This document shows, piece after piece, positions 1 through 7,073 of a DNA stretch of 10,597 nt. The translations under genes and the position numbers were made by a program. Source of the DNA: Brachionus plicatilis (taxonomy: Eukaryota > Rotifera > Eurotatoria > Ploima > Brachionidae). The stretch covers positions 4,932,665-4,943,261 of the forward strand of contig QEOQ01000508.1 of NCBI GenBank assembly GCA_010279815.1, written 5' to 3'. The notes beneath the pieces were generated by a model that ran no database searches, had not been told where the DNA came from, and worked only from the letters and a program-made list of their open reading frames with translations. Each line of letters opens with the position of its first letter. The stretch's first letter is position 1.

Positions 1-2
1 CC

Positions 3-476
3 CATCCCGTCTCGCACCGCTATCAGAATACGGGCCCCATCATTTCGGACGATCAGCCGTCCATGGCCAGCGTCATTTTGGCCGAGGTCGAAAAGACTGT
101 CGGCTCCAACCTCGACGAGCCCACGGACCAGGAGGACCAGCCCCACACCCAGGACTACGAGGCCAACAATGACCAAGCTATCGATTTGAGCATCAATAGG
201 GAAATGAATGGTTTGGCCAAGTTCAATGCGTCTCAGACCAGCAAAAGAAAGTCGCTCAACCCCATGAGAATATCGGCTAGTTGCAAAAGTGAACCCACTG
301 AGGCTGACAAGCCCAATTTGTCCCATGTTGAGAGCCAAGGTGAACACGATTATGAGCATTTGGCTAAGAAACAAAAATCAAATGAATACCAGATTGGCAA
401 ATGTACCTCGTTGAGCTCATCGTTTTCGCCAGCTTCCACTTCAACATCTTCCGTTTCGTCTGAGTCACCCGTCTAA
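3..476 (+). CDS. C-terminal part of a probable nuclear regulatory protein (5' end outside window)
   Basis: The frame is open from the window edge to TAA at 474-476, giving 157 visible residues. The ATG at 63 has a fair context (tccATGG), but the frame and its G/C-rich third positions continue upstream, so I treat this as the tail of a longer protein. No folded domain is visible. The region is acidic and polar (DEPTDQEDQ near residues 38-45), then contains AIDLS (177-191), which resembles the PxDLS motif bound by the corepressor CtBP. Basic patches SKRKS and KKQKS could be nuclear localisation signals, and the end is Ser/Thr-rich. Such tails are typical of transcription factors, but I do not recognise the family. 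Third positions are G/C-rich up to about base 170 and more AT-rich after that. The gene is followed by an ordinary 3' UTR. Coding status is fairly sure; function is inference. Confidence 0.75.
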   Translation, partial: HPVSHRYQNTGPIISDDQPSMASVILAEVEKTVGSNLDEPTDQEDQPHTQDYEANNDQAIDLSINREMNGLAKFNASQTSKRKSLNPMRISASCKSEPTEADKPNLSHVESQGEHDYEHLAKKQKSNEYQIGKCTSLSSSFSPASTSTSSVSSESPV

Positions 477-720
477 AGTGTTTAGTCTCCTATCTCTTTT
501 TGTTTTCGAAAGCAAAACATGAACAAGAATTATTACAAGTCAATGTTAGGTTTTTATGGTCGATTTTAACAATTTATGTGTAATTTAAAGATTTTTTTTT
601 GACATTAGTTTTTTTTTTTTTTTGTAAATTTTTAATTTAATTTTTTTGTTTTGTCTCTTTGTCAAATTTGTGTTTTGAAATTTAAATTAAAATAAAGTAT
701 TTTTGAAGATCAGATTTATT
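477..720 (+). other. 3' UTR with poly(A) signal
   Basis: Directly after the stop codon lies a T-rich, non-coding stretch with poly-T runs at about 593-623. A canonical AATAAA stands at 691-696, about 215 nt after the stop, followed by a T-rich segment and a GAT/TTT-rich downstream region. Cleavage is expected near 710-720. The next recognisable sequence is a retroelement remnant from about 783. Confidence 0.6.
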
Positions 721-782
721 TTAGGATACTTTGGCTTTAAAAAAAAGAATTGTTGACATTCATAATTATTAAATGAGATTAG

Positions 783-1303
783 ACCTTCGCCAAGACCGGT
801 CAAACAGACTCTTCATCAAATTCATATCAAATCGCCATACTTTGGAAAAAGCTTTACACATGTTATGTTAGACCGAACTTGAATGCTAAAGCTCACCCAG
901 AAAGACATAAAATTGCTAGAAAAAGTTCAAAACAGAGCCACGAAAGCCACACATGAGTTCAAAAGCCTAAACTACCAAGATCGATGCAGCAAACTAGAGC
1001 TAACTACACTAACTATAAGCTGTATCCACTGGGATATAACTCAGAAATTTAAACTAGAACCAAATTTAACGCAAAACCGCTACGCTCGCAGCTGCAGGGA
1101 GGTCATAGAGGATACTTCAGGCGCGAAATAGTAAGATGCTGTATCCAAGGAAAATTTTTTTCAATAATAGAGTTGCTAAAATTTGGAACGGCTTACCAGA
1201 CAATGTCATCAACTCAACTACAGTTAACTCACTCAAAAATAACCTCGACAAGCATCTCGCCATAGCTACAGGACTTCGTCTACTGTTGACGCGCTCTGCA
1301 TGA
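783..1303 (+). pseudogene. Decayed C-terminus of a CR1/Jockey-like non-LTR reverse transcriptase
   Basis: Homology to the region after the RT palm (thumb and C-terminal tail) can be followed through several frames. LYTCYVRPNLN is read at 852-884. After a frameshift, KDIKLLEKVQNRATK and NYQDRCSKLEL follow in the frame of 883-1097. Next comes GHRGYFRREIVR in another frame (1098-1156). The last frame carries FFNNRVAKIWNGLPDNV and SLKNNLDKH, ending at TGA 1301-1303. The patterns LLEKVQRRATK, GH..REIVR and FFxxRVxxxWNxLPxxV are classic for the end of CR1/L2/Jockey ORF2. At least three frameshifts and damaged positions (W where the family has G, at about 1030) make it dead. It lacks the catalytic core, so it is a 5'-truncated copy. 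The second remnant at 3992-4420 covers the same protein region but is clearly divergent. Confidence 0.85.
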
Positions 1304-1518
1304 TCAATTTCATGCCGCAGTATTTTTTAATACTATTACTACAACACCAACAAATTAACGATGAACTGAACTGAACAAAAAATATCAAAAACACTAATTT
1401 TTTTAATATCTTATTAATTTGGCAAATTTAAGTTTAAGATCAAGATCAATAGATCAAAATATAAATTGTAAAATTTTTTTTAATAATAGAGAAAAAATAA
1501 ATTTTTTCCAAAGCAATT

Positions 1519-1539
1519 ACTTGACATGTCATGTCAAGT
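1519..1539. repeat. Perfect 21-nt palindrome
   Basis: ACTTGACATG and CATGTCAAGT are perfect reverse complements around a single central T. It could be a dimeric protein binding site, a hairpin, or chance in AT-rich DNA. No gene start lies next to it. Confidence 0.5.
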
Positions 1540-2404
1540 TTATTTTCATATTTAAAATTTTAAAATGTTCTTTTTTATAGAACTTTAATAGGTTTAAATA
1601 TTTTAATTGATTTTAATAAAAATTTACTTTTAAAGACAAAAAAATTCACTGTTTTTAATTTTTAAATTTATTTAAGCGGAAAAATAAAATTATTTTAGTT
1701 TGAATGAATGGATATAAAAGTTATATATTTGAATTTTTGAATTAACTAAACCTGAATTACTTAAATTATTGACTGTTTTTGTCAAATAAATTAGAGATCA
1801 ATCATTTTGATGTTTATTTGATAATGAACTATAATTAGACATAACATGTCTAGTAATTTTAGTATTTATTTCTTAAAAATTATCAAAATCATTAGATTAA
1901 TTAAGTTTTGAAATTTTAAATGATTGTTATGATCTTAAAATTTGATTTGAAACTTCAATTCGCCATTAATTTTCTTCCTAATTTTGAAAACTAAAAGATA
2001 ATTTTTAATTTTACAATAATTGGGTTCACAAAAAAGAGCGTAAGTTTTTGAATTTTTAAATTGAAATTAAAAAAAATATTTTTGAACATGAGATTTATTT
2101 TATTAAAAATTTAGTTTTTTTTCATTAAATTTAAGATACTCGATCGACACAAGCACATTCATGGGAATAACTGTTCTCGGTCAAAATTAATTCTTAGATG
2201 GCTGCTGTGAGTAAACAAACAATGCTTAGTAGGAAATTTTTATTATTTTTATTTAGAATAAAATAAATGTATTTTCTTGTTTAGACTCGTCTTTCATTGC
2301 TTTCAATCTATTCGACTCGTAGATGTGTAAATTAGGGTTGTAAAAAAAATTGAAAATTAAAAACTAAGATATCATCCTTTTGGTTATTTGATATTGAACA
2401 TTTG

Positions 2405-2430
2405 GATAAACAAATGCAAGTTTGTTTATC
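2405..2430. repeat. Short hairpin, 10-bp stem
   Basis: GATAAACAAA at 2405-2414 and TTTGTTTATC at 2421-2430 are perfect reverse complements separated by a 6-nt loop. No adjacent gene gives it a role. Confidence 0.45.
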
Positions 2431-2840
2431 ATTTGGTCTTTTTCTTTTTGAAATTCTTTTAACAGATTAAAGTACAGATATAAAACACAACTTTTCAAAT
2501 AAAAAAAGAATAAGACTTTCAAGTCTTTAGGATGGAAGGTCAAAATGTATTAGAGAAAAAAATTAGGTGATCAAATGCCCAACTAACAGATAAAACTGCA
2601 TTCTTAATTACTTAAATATGTTTTATATCAATCTATTTCATTAGATTTGAAGATGACTTTCTGAAATCACAAAATCATATAATTGCTAAGACCTAGGTCT
2701 TAATATCACTCTTTTGCTTCAATAGTCCTAATTAAGTTGTGAATTTACTGTAGCTAAATCACACATTCGAGCTTTTATAAAAACCACAAACTTTCTATTA
2801 TTAGTTCTTCTTTTATTCCTGAAACCTTAAATATTCATTT

Positions 2841-2937
2841 AAATTTATTTATACAAAAAACAAAACAAAAAAAATAAATTCGGAACTATAAATACAATTT
2901 TAATTTTTTTTTATGTATTTTTTGTATAAATAAATTT
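2841..2937. repeat. 20-bp inverted repeat around a 57-nt loop
   Basis: AAATTTATTTATACAAAAAA at 2841-2860 is the exact reverse complement of 2918-2937. The 97-bp unit could be a small MITE or a solo foldback. It ends about 110 bp before the large inverted-repeat element at 3049. The arms are AT-rich but include the less trivial core TTTATACAAAAAA. Confidence 0.5.
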
Positions 2938-3048
2938 TAACCAAAAATTACCAATATTTAACAATATAAAAATGATAAAATCAAACAGAAAATATCAAAA
3001 AAAAAACATTCAATAACAGTCCTTATTCTATAAAATAGCAAAAAGAAC

Positions 3049-3212
3049 TGAATTAAAACGACTAAAATAAAAAATTGTGTGTTATCAAATCTTATCTTAA
3101 TACAAAGAATGTATGCACAGAATTTAATATTTATTTAGAATTATCTTATTTATATCCAATTCTTTCCTTTTTGTTTACTCAAATGGACAATCAACTTCCA
3201 TCTCTCAAATTT
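3049..3212 (+). repeat. Left outer inverted-repeat arm
   Basis: This arm begins TGAATTAAAACGAC and ends CTCTCAAATTT. Against the right arm it differs at 3113 and 3126 and carries seven extra bases (GTTTACT) near 3172-3178. Confidence 0.9.
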
Positions 3213-3260
3213 AGCGTTTATTGGATTAGATAAAAATATCCCAAATTCGCAATTTTGAAG
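3210..3260 (+). repeat. Left inner inverted-repeat arm (51 bp, perfect)
   Basis: It begins TTTAGCGTTTATTGG, overlaps the outer arm by TTT, and is matched base for base on the opposite strand by 3485-3535. Its inner end overlaps a short RT-derived segment (3250-3297, minus strand). Confidence 0.9.
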
Positions 3261-3297
3261 ATTTATTACAGAGTTTTGCAGAATCAGTATATTGGTG
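3250..3297 (-). pseudogene. Short fragment of a reverse transcriptase, same family as 10167-10597
   Basis: On the minus strand this reads QYTDSAKLCNKSSKL. The RT copy at 10222-10269 (+) reads QYTDSAKLCNKSEKF. Within the shared core the nucleotide differences (TAT/TAC, TGT/TGC) are silent. The piece lies partly in the loop and partly in the inner arm of the foldback element, so the element appears to have captured or arisen from retroelement DNA. The frame ends at a stop soon after, and no further RT motif is seen here. Confidence 0.55.
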
Positions 3298-3484
3298 GTA
3301 CAGGAATATATCTATTAAATAAATATATATTCTTTTAATCTTTTTTATTCACAGTTAAATGCATTTATTTAGCAAATTTTTAGTTGAAGACATTCAATTT
3401 TCAAAAATATTCTAATGAACTTATTTAAAATAATGCTATTTTTTAATATTTATTTTTTGATAGGAAAAACTTTATTGAATCTTT

Positions 3485-3535
3485 CTTCAAAATTGCGAAT
3501 TTGGGATATTTTTATCTAATCCAATAAACGCTAAA
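3485..3535 (-). repeat. Right inner inverted-repeat arm (51 bp, perfect)
   Basis: It starts CTTCAAAATTGCG and ends CCAATAAACGCTAAA, the exact reverse complement of 3210-3260. The final AAA recurs at 4911-4913, where the broken right arm resumes. Confidence 0.9.
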
Positions 3536-3545
3536 CAGCGATAAG

Positions 3546-3740
3546 ATGTTTGCCGGGGAACTAGAGTTTGTTGACCAAGAGAAAAGGTTGAAAAACTTTT
3601 TGGTCGATACAAAAAGTCTTGTTTCAAAGCGTACAGGTAATATGTCTTTAACTCATGTTCTCATGTCTTATGGCAACTGTCATTAAAATTATTCTGTTAA
3701 TAATTATAAATTCTTTATTGAATCTTTCAGATTCTAACTA
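3546..3740 (+). CDS. Possible small two-exon ORF, function unknown
   Basis: ATG at 3546 opens a frame of 30 codons beginning MFAGELEFVDQEKRL and ending VSKRT. It has mixed, charged composition unlike the surrounding AT-rich DNA. It runs into CAG|GTAATA, a good splice donor at 3637. TTTCAG ends at 3730, giving a 94-nt GT..AG intron, similar in scale to the 57-nt intron at 5987-6043. Splicing would add only DSN before a stop at 3738-3740; without splicing the frame stops at 3684-3686. Both products are too short to interpret. It may be a leftover exon carried by the insertion. The family is not recognised, and it may not be expressed. Confidence 0.25.
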
Positions 3741-3991
3741 AAAGCTAATCAAAGGGCTCTAATAGGAATAAATAATAATTGTAAAATTTTAAAAAATTTT
3801 AAATTTTTACTGTTGTAAAAATGATACACAAAGTTCTGTTTCAAAGCGTGCGTGATCCAAAAAATAAATTATTATAAAATATTTGGTTTTCTTTTGACTT
3901 AAAAATTTATATTTTTATATTTCAAATAAATACTCCTTTATATAATAAAAATTTTTAAAAAATCTTAGATTAAAAATCATATGAGATTAAA

Positions 3992-4420
3992 AACCAAAGG
4001 AGAGCTACCAAACTGGTCAAACAGTTTAAAAACTTTGACTACAGTGAGAGACTGGTGAAACTAAATCTGACCTCCCTGGAGGAAAGGAGGACGAGAGGTG
4101 ATCTTATTCAATTCTATAAATGTTACACAGGCACCAACATTGTAAACTGGCACAGAGCCCCGTCTGTCAAAGTCAACGGTAGAACAAGAAGAAGCTCCAA
4201 CCAGCACAGCTTTGTCCGACCAGTCCCAGCCAACAGCCGACTGAGAGAGCACTTTTTCACTTATAGAGTGACTATGCCATGGAACACCCTACCCCAATAG
4301 ATCGTGCAATCCATATCCGTCAACCAATTCAAGAACAGACTAGATAAGTACAGACGTAAGGAGAAACCTACCATGGATGAAGTCCTGAGGCTCGGTAGAA
4401 TCGATACGAGGGAATGGTGA
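3992..4420 (+). pseudogene. C-terminus of a CR1/Jockey-like reverse transcriptase with an in-frame stop
   Basis: One frame can be read throughout. It starts NQRRATKLVKQFKNFDYSERL, continues with LNLTSLEERRTRGDLIQFYKC, then FFTYRVTMPWNTLPQ, then a TAG at 4298-4300, then ISVNQFKNRLDKY, and ends at TGA 4418-4420. The order QRRATKL, L.LTSLE.RR.RGD, FF..R....WN.LP, S.N.FKNRLD is diagnostic for the tail of non-LTR ORF2 proteins of the CR1/L2/Jockey type. Apart from the single premature stop it is intact, so it is younger than the copy at 783-1303, which has several frameshifts. The catalytic domain is missing, as expected for a 5'-truncated insertion. It is probably inactive, and it lies inside the insertion at 3536-4910. 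Confidence 0.88.
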
Positions 4421-4700
4421 CTGAAGGAATAATCAATCTTCAGTGTGATGAAGGCAGAGCTGGAAGTGACTGTGCTCTAAACACAGTGTACAAACCACAG
4501 TTACCATAGATCGGATCCTACTGTTTCTCATCTTCGCAAGTCTAGCTTGCTAGCTTGTTGTAACTTACAGTATGTCACAAAAAGTTAGAATCAAACTTTT
4601 TTTTTCTATTGGATTGTCTTTCTGTTCGTTATTATTATTACATATGTATATTATTATTATATCATGTGTCAATTGTATAGGCTATTGACACATAGTGTTT
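4421..4700 (+). other. Probable 3' UTR of the retroelement remnant, with ATT repeats
   Basis: The base composition is less AT-rich just after the RT stop (to about 4560) than in the flanks, fitting transposon rather than host intergenic DNA. TTATTATTATTA at 4629-4640 and TTATTATTAT at 4651-4660 may be part of a simple-repeat tail. The exact 3' end is uncertain. Confidence 0.4.
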
Positions 4701-4910
4701 CAATATAGTGGCCCTAATTTTTTTAAGTTTATAGGACTGTAATATCGAACAAGAGGATACGATAAAACCAATTAAGCCTTTAATATAATAGTTAGGGTAA
4801 AAAGATTTTTTGAAGAATTAAAATCATCAGATAGCTTTAAAAAATCCGAAAAATAAATTATTTCTGGGGTCTAGTTGGTTAGGTGAACCACAATTTTAGA
4901 CGATGGTACA

Positions 4911-5067
4911 AAATTTGAGAGATGGAAGTTGATTGTCCATTTGAAAAAGGAAAGAATTGGATATAAATAAGATAATTCTAAATAAATATAAAATTCTGTG
5001 CACACATTCTTTGTATTAAGATAAGATTTGATAACACACAATTTTTTATTTTAGTCGTTTTAATTCA
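4911..5067 (-). repeat. Right outer inverted-repeat arm
   Basis: This is the reverse complement of 3049-3212 apart from two substitutions and the 7-nt gap. It starts AAATTTGAGAG and ends TCGTTTTAATTCA. Thirty-seven bases further on begins an unrelated MITE. Confidence 0.9.
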
Positions 5068-5104
5068 CCAAATAGCGTACTTCCTTTTGAATTTTTTCTA
5101 GATA

Positions 5105-5455
5105 CAGTGGTGCTTTCATAACAGTCGAAAATTTAAGAAAGCTTTTTTTATAACAATTTAAAAATAACTATTTTTTTGACCAATTTATGAAAAAAATAAA
5201 CTGTCTTAAATTTTCGATTTTTGGAAAAAAAGGATATTTTTTCAAAAAATTTTGAATTTTGAATTGGCCGTTTTGAATTTTACCAAATTTTACCAAAATT
5301 ATCTTAAAATCCTGAAAATTTACGTAATCTTTCCTAAAATACTTCTTTTTCACTTTTCGGATTTTAGGTTAATTTACGTAAAATGTGGTAAAATATGGTT
5401 AATTTACGGTATTTTACTTAATTTTTCTTAAAATACTGTTATCAAATCACCACTA
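5105..5455. mobile_element. MITE with Tc1/mariner-like inverted termini and TA flanks
   Basis: The left end, CAGTGGTGCTTTCATAACAG (5105-5124), is mirrored at the right end, whose reverse complement reads TAGTGGTGATTTGATAACAG (5436-5455): 16 of the 20 positions agree. TA at 5103-5104 and TA at 5456-5457 fit the TA target duplication of the Tc1/mariner superfamily, whose termini often begin CAGTG. The 351-bp interior encodes no transposase and is full of TTTACGTAAA and TTTTACCAAA motifs with local symmetry, so it is a non-autonomous element. A related right end occurs at 7710-7738. Confidence 0.7.
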
Positions 5456-5457
5456 TA

Positions 5458-5866
5458 CAATTTTATTATTTTTTCAAACTTTTATCAGGCAGAAAATTGA
5501 ACTTGGTTTGAAGCTTCAATATATCATCTATTTTGAAATTTTCTGTTCTTTTTGAAAATTTCCAAGTTTTTTCCAAGATTTTTCCTAACCTGTTACTCAG
5601 TATTTAAATTATAATGACATATCCCACATAATAATAACTCATAAATTATAAGAAATATTTTTTACTAATTATTAGTGAAGGAATATATTTTCAGAATGTC
5701 AATAATTAAATTTCCATGCTGGATGTGGAGATCTAAAGAAAATAATTAGAAATAGTCAAATTATAAACGATAGAATTTTTTAATGATTTTTAATAAAAAA
5801 AATTAAAAAAATGACACATTTTTGGCTAATAATTTCTCAAAATTTTTTTTAGATCCAAAATCAAAA
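5458..5866. other. AT-rich spacer without recognised genes
   Basis: There is no open frame or RNA gene that I can support. The stretch separates the MITE from the poly(A) signal of the minus-strand gene. Confidence 0.5.
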
Positions 5867-5872
5867 TTTATT
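5867..5872 (-). terminator. Poly(A) signal of the minus-strand gene
   Basis: AATAAA on the minus strand (TTTATT on plus) lies 35 nt past the stop codon at 5907-5909. This implies a very short 3' UTR. Confidence 0.55.
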
Positions 5873-5906
5873 AGAATTTTTAAAATAATGAGAAAAGAAA
5901 AAAAGC

Positions 5907-6634
5907 TTAGCTTCGCTTAGAACCAGGTGTTCCCGGTCCATCTTTACTATTATTGCTTCCACCACTTCTATTTGTTGGAGGTAAATCTTTTAAATAAATA
6001 AATTAAAATAATTTTAAATAAAAAAATAAATAAATTATGTTACCGAATCCAATATTAACAGTTTTTGGTCCACTTTTTGCAGAACTACGATCCAAATTTA
6101 CAACTGAATTATTAGAGCTAGCACTGTTTCGTCTACTTGTCGATCTAGATGAGCGTGAAGACCCAGGCAATGAAGAACCAAGTCCAGTTTGAACGGGGAT
6201 ATTTGCTTGGGAGAACAACAAATTCAAAGTTTGCTGTAAATGTGGATACTGAACCGAAATATCAATTAATTCTTTGGCTTTATTTTTATTAAAATCCCAC
6301 AAATCTCTTAGTTTGAAATCTTTTTCTTCCAGAGTAGGACCATCACTATTCTTCGATCGTCTCAAGTCTCTTGAATAAGATATCAGTTGTTTTGTAGCTC
6401 GCTCAATTTTTTCCTTCAATTGATCAATATCTTTTTCGGCCTGCAAAATTTTATTTTTTTTATCCTCAATGTACTCCTCATACGTTCGCTCATCTGTGTT
6501 CATTGAATTGTACGCATCTTCCATTCTTTGCAAATCTTCTTCCAGCTGTTTCATTTGTTTCCTCTTATTCTTGTACGTGTCTGCCAGCGATCTCAATTGC
6601 TGTTCCAATTCTTCTTTTTGGATTACAGCATCGC
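5907..6634 (-). CDS. Last two exons of a coiled-coil protein, probably CCDC39-like (axonemal ruler/dynein regulatory factor)
   Basis: The penultimate exon is 6634-6044, preceded by a pyrimidine-rich tract and AAAAG acceptor. A 57-nt GT..AG intron (6043-5987) follows, then the last exon 5986-5907 ending in TAA. The joined frame gives 222 visible residues. The first ~90 are a highly charged coiled coil (QLRSLADTYKNKRKQMKQL to KQLISYSRDLRRSK). Then comes a compact block, TLEEKDFKLRDLWDFNKNKA and YPHLQQTLNLLFSQANIPV, followed by a Ser/Arg/Asn-rich tail and the end TVNIGFDLPPTNRSGG to SKRS. This layout resembles the C-terminus of CCDC39/FAP59, a coiled-coil protein that with CCDC40 sets the 96-nm repeat on ciliary doublets and is needed to place inner dynein arms. 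The assignment is from memory of the family layout. Another ciliary coiled-coil protein is possible. Without splicing the frame would run on in AT-rich intron sequence. Confidence 0.6.
5987..6043 (-). other. 57-nt spliceosomal intron
   Basis: On the minus strand it begins GTAACATAATTT and ends TTTAAAAG. It is nearly pure A/T, splits a codon after its first base (G|AT, Asp), and sits between two exons with clear coding composition. Reading through it gives only hydrophobic low-complexity residues (IIYLFFYLKLF) and a stop. Confidence 0.75.
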
Positions 6635-7010
6635 CTTTTATTTAAAGAAGAAAAAAAATTACAGATAAATTTTCAATAACTTATTTTATTAAGGTTCCGG
6701 CATTTAAAATAATACAATGTCAAAAATTTTTAATTTAGATCTCAAAATAAAAACATAACTCTAGTTTACATTTAATTTGAACTTTTTGTTTTATTTTTTA
6801 TATTGAAGTACATTTTTTAATTTTTAATAATGTTTTTATTTAGATAAAACAAAATATAAAAACTGATACCAAATTTTTTTTTGAATTTGTTTAGTTCTTT
6901 AATAGAATTTCGGGGTAATATGAGTTTTTTGAAAGACGGATTCGATTTTATTCAAAAAACACCAAATTATATTTTTTCTGTCACATTAAACACCATCTTG
7001 TTCAGTCATG
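6635..7010 (-). other. Intron or upstream region of the CCDC39-like gene, no exon found
   Basis: The splice acceptor at 6636-6635 implies a further upstream exon at higher coordinates. I found no minus-strand open frame with coiled-coil or other coding character up to the window end. Either the intron is longer than 3.9 kb and filled with repeats, or the gene copy is truncated. Confidence 0.45.
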
Positions 7011-7073
7011 GCCATTCACAAAGTGTATTTCTGAACGTTCATTATTTTTCACAAATTTTCATGATTTTTAAAT
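7011..7073 (-). repeat. Dispersed repeat, copy 1 (inverted relative to 9533-9639)
   Basis: Read on the minus strand it contains TTAAAAATCATGAAAATTTG, then GTGAAAAATAATGAAC and TTTGTGAATGG, matching the order of motifs at 9533-9639 with internal gaps. This explains the weak plus-strand open frame across 6881-7087, which I do not regard as a gene. Confidence 0.55.

Larger units (their letters stand above)
1304..2838. other. AT-rich intergenic DNA without recognised genes
   Basis: No open frame here has coding character. The first part may be the 3' tail of the retroelement remnant. A 26-nt block at 2077-2102 matches 698-723 at 24 positions. An ATG at 2198 followed by GTGAGT at 2207 looks like a start plus splice donor but cannot be supported further. 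Short palindromes are listed separately. Confidence 0.5.
3536..4910 (+). mobile_element. 1375-bp insertion inside the right foldback arm, containing a non-LTR RT remnant
   Basis: The limits are set by where the right arm breaks (after 3535) and resumes (4911), with AAA on both sides, consistent with a 3-bp target duplication or micro-homology. Inside are a small ORF with a possible intron (3546-3740), a direct repeat of GTTTCAAAGCGT (3621-3632 and 3838-3849), an RT C-terminus (3992-4420), an apparent retroelement 3' UTR with ATT repeats (to about 4700), and unassigned sequence to 4910. The ends, CAGCGATAAG and GATGGTACA, are not inverted repeats of each other, so this is not a simple cut-and-paste element. 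It may be a non-LTR element with a rearranged 5' part, or more than one insertion. Confidence 0.6.
3049..5067. mobile_element. Foldback (inverted-repeat) element split by a nested insertion
   Basis: Outer arms 3049-3212 and 4911-5067 are reverse complements, with two substitutions and one 7-nt indel. Inner arms 3210-3260 and 3485-3535 are perfect reverse complements of 51 bp. The left arm runs continuously through both (3049-3260, 212 nt). On the right the two parts are separated by 3536-4910 and join without loss if one AAA copy is dropped (51 + 154 = 205 nt, which is 212 minus the 7-nt indel). The ancestral element was therefore probably a 641-bp palindrome with a 224-nt loop (3261-3484). 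A 7-bp direct repeat AAATAGC (3033-3039 and 5070-5076) flanks the region but stands a few bases outside the arms, so it is only a possible target-site duplication. No transposase is visible, so this would be non-autonomous. Confidence 0.8.

Noticed and set aside
2198..2270. Possible gene start (ATGGCTGCT then GTGAGT) with acceptor-like TTTATTTAG near 2256
   Set aside because: Only three codons precede the donor, no coding exon follows, and unspliced it ends after 22 codons.
4061..4252. 63-codon open frame on the minus strand
   Set aside because: It is a shadow of the RT remnant on the plus strand at 3992-4420.
4866..4890. tRNA-like box A (GGTCTAGTTGGTTAGG), possible tRNA or SINE head
   Set aside because: No box B, anticodon arm or acceptor stem could be found downstream; the similarity is limited to one D-arm-like stretch.
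3033..5076. AAATAGC direct repeats as the target-site duplication of the foldback element
   Set aside because: The two copies are 9 and 2 bases away from the ends of the inverted repeats, so they do not abut the element cleanly; kept only as a possibility.
5168..5353. 61-codon open frame on the minus strand
   Set aside because: It lies wholly inside the 5105-5455 MITE and consists of Lys/Phe/Asn codons expected from A/T runs.
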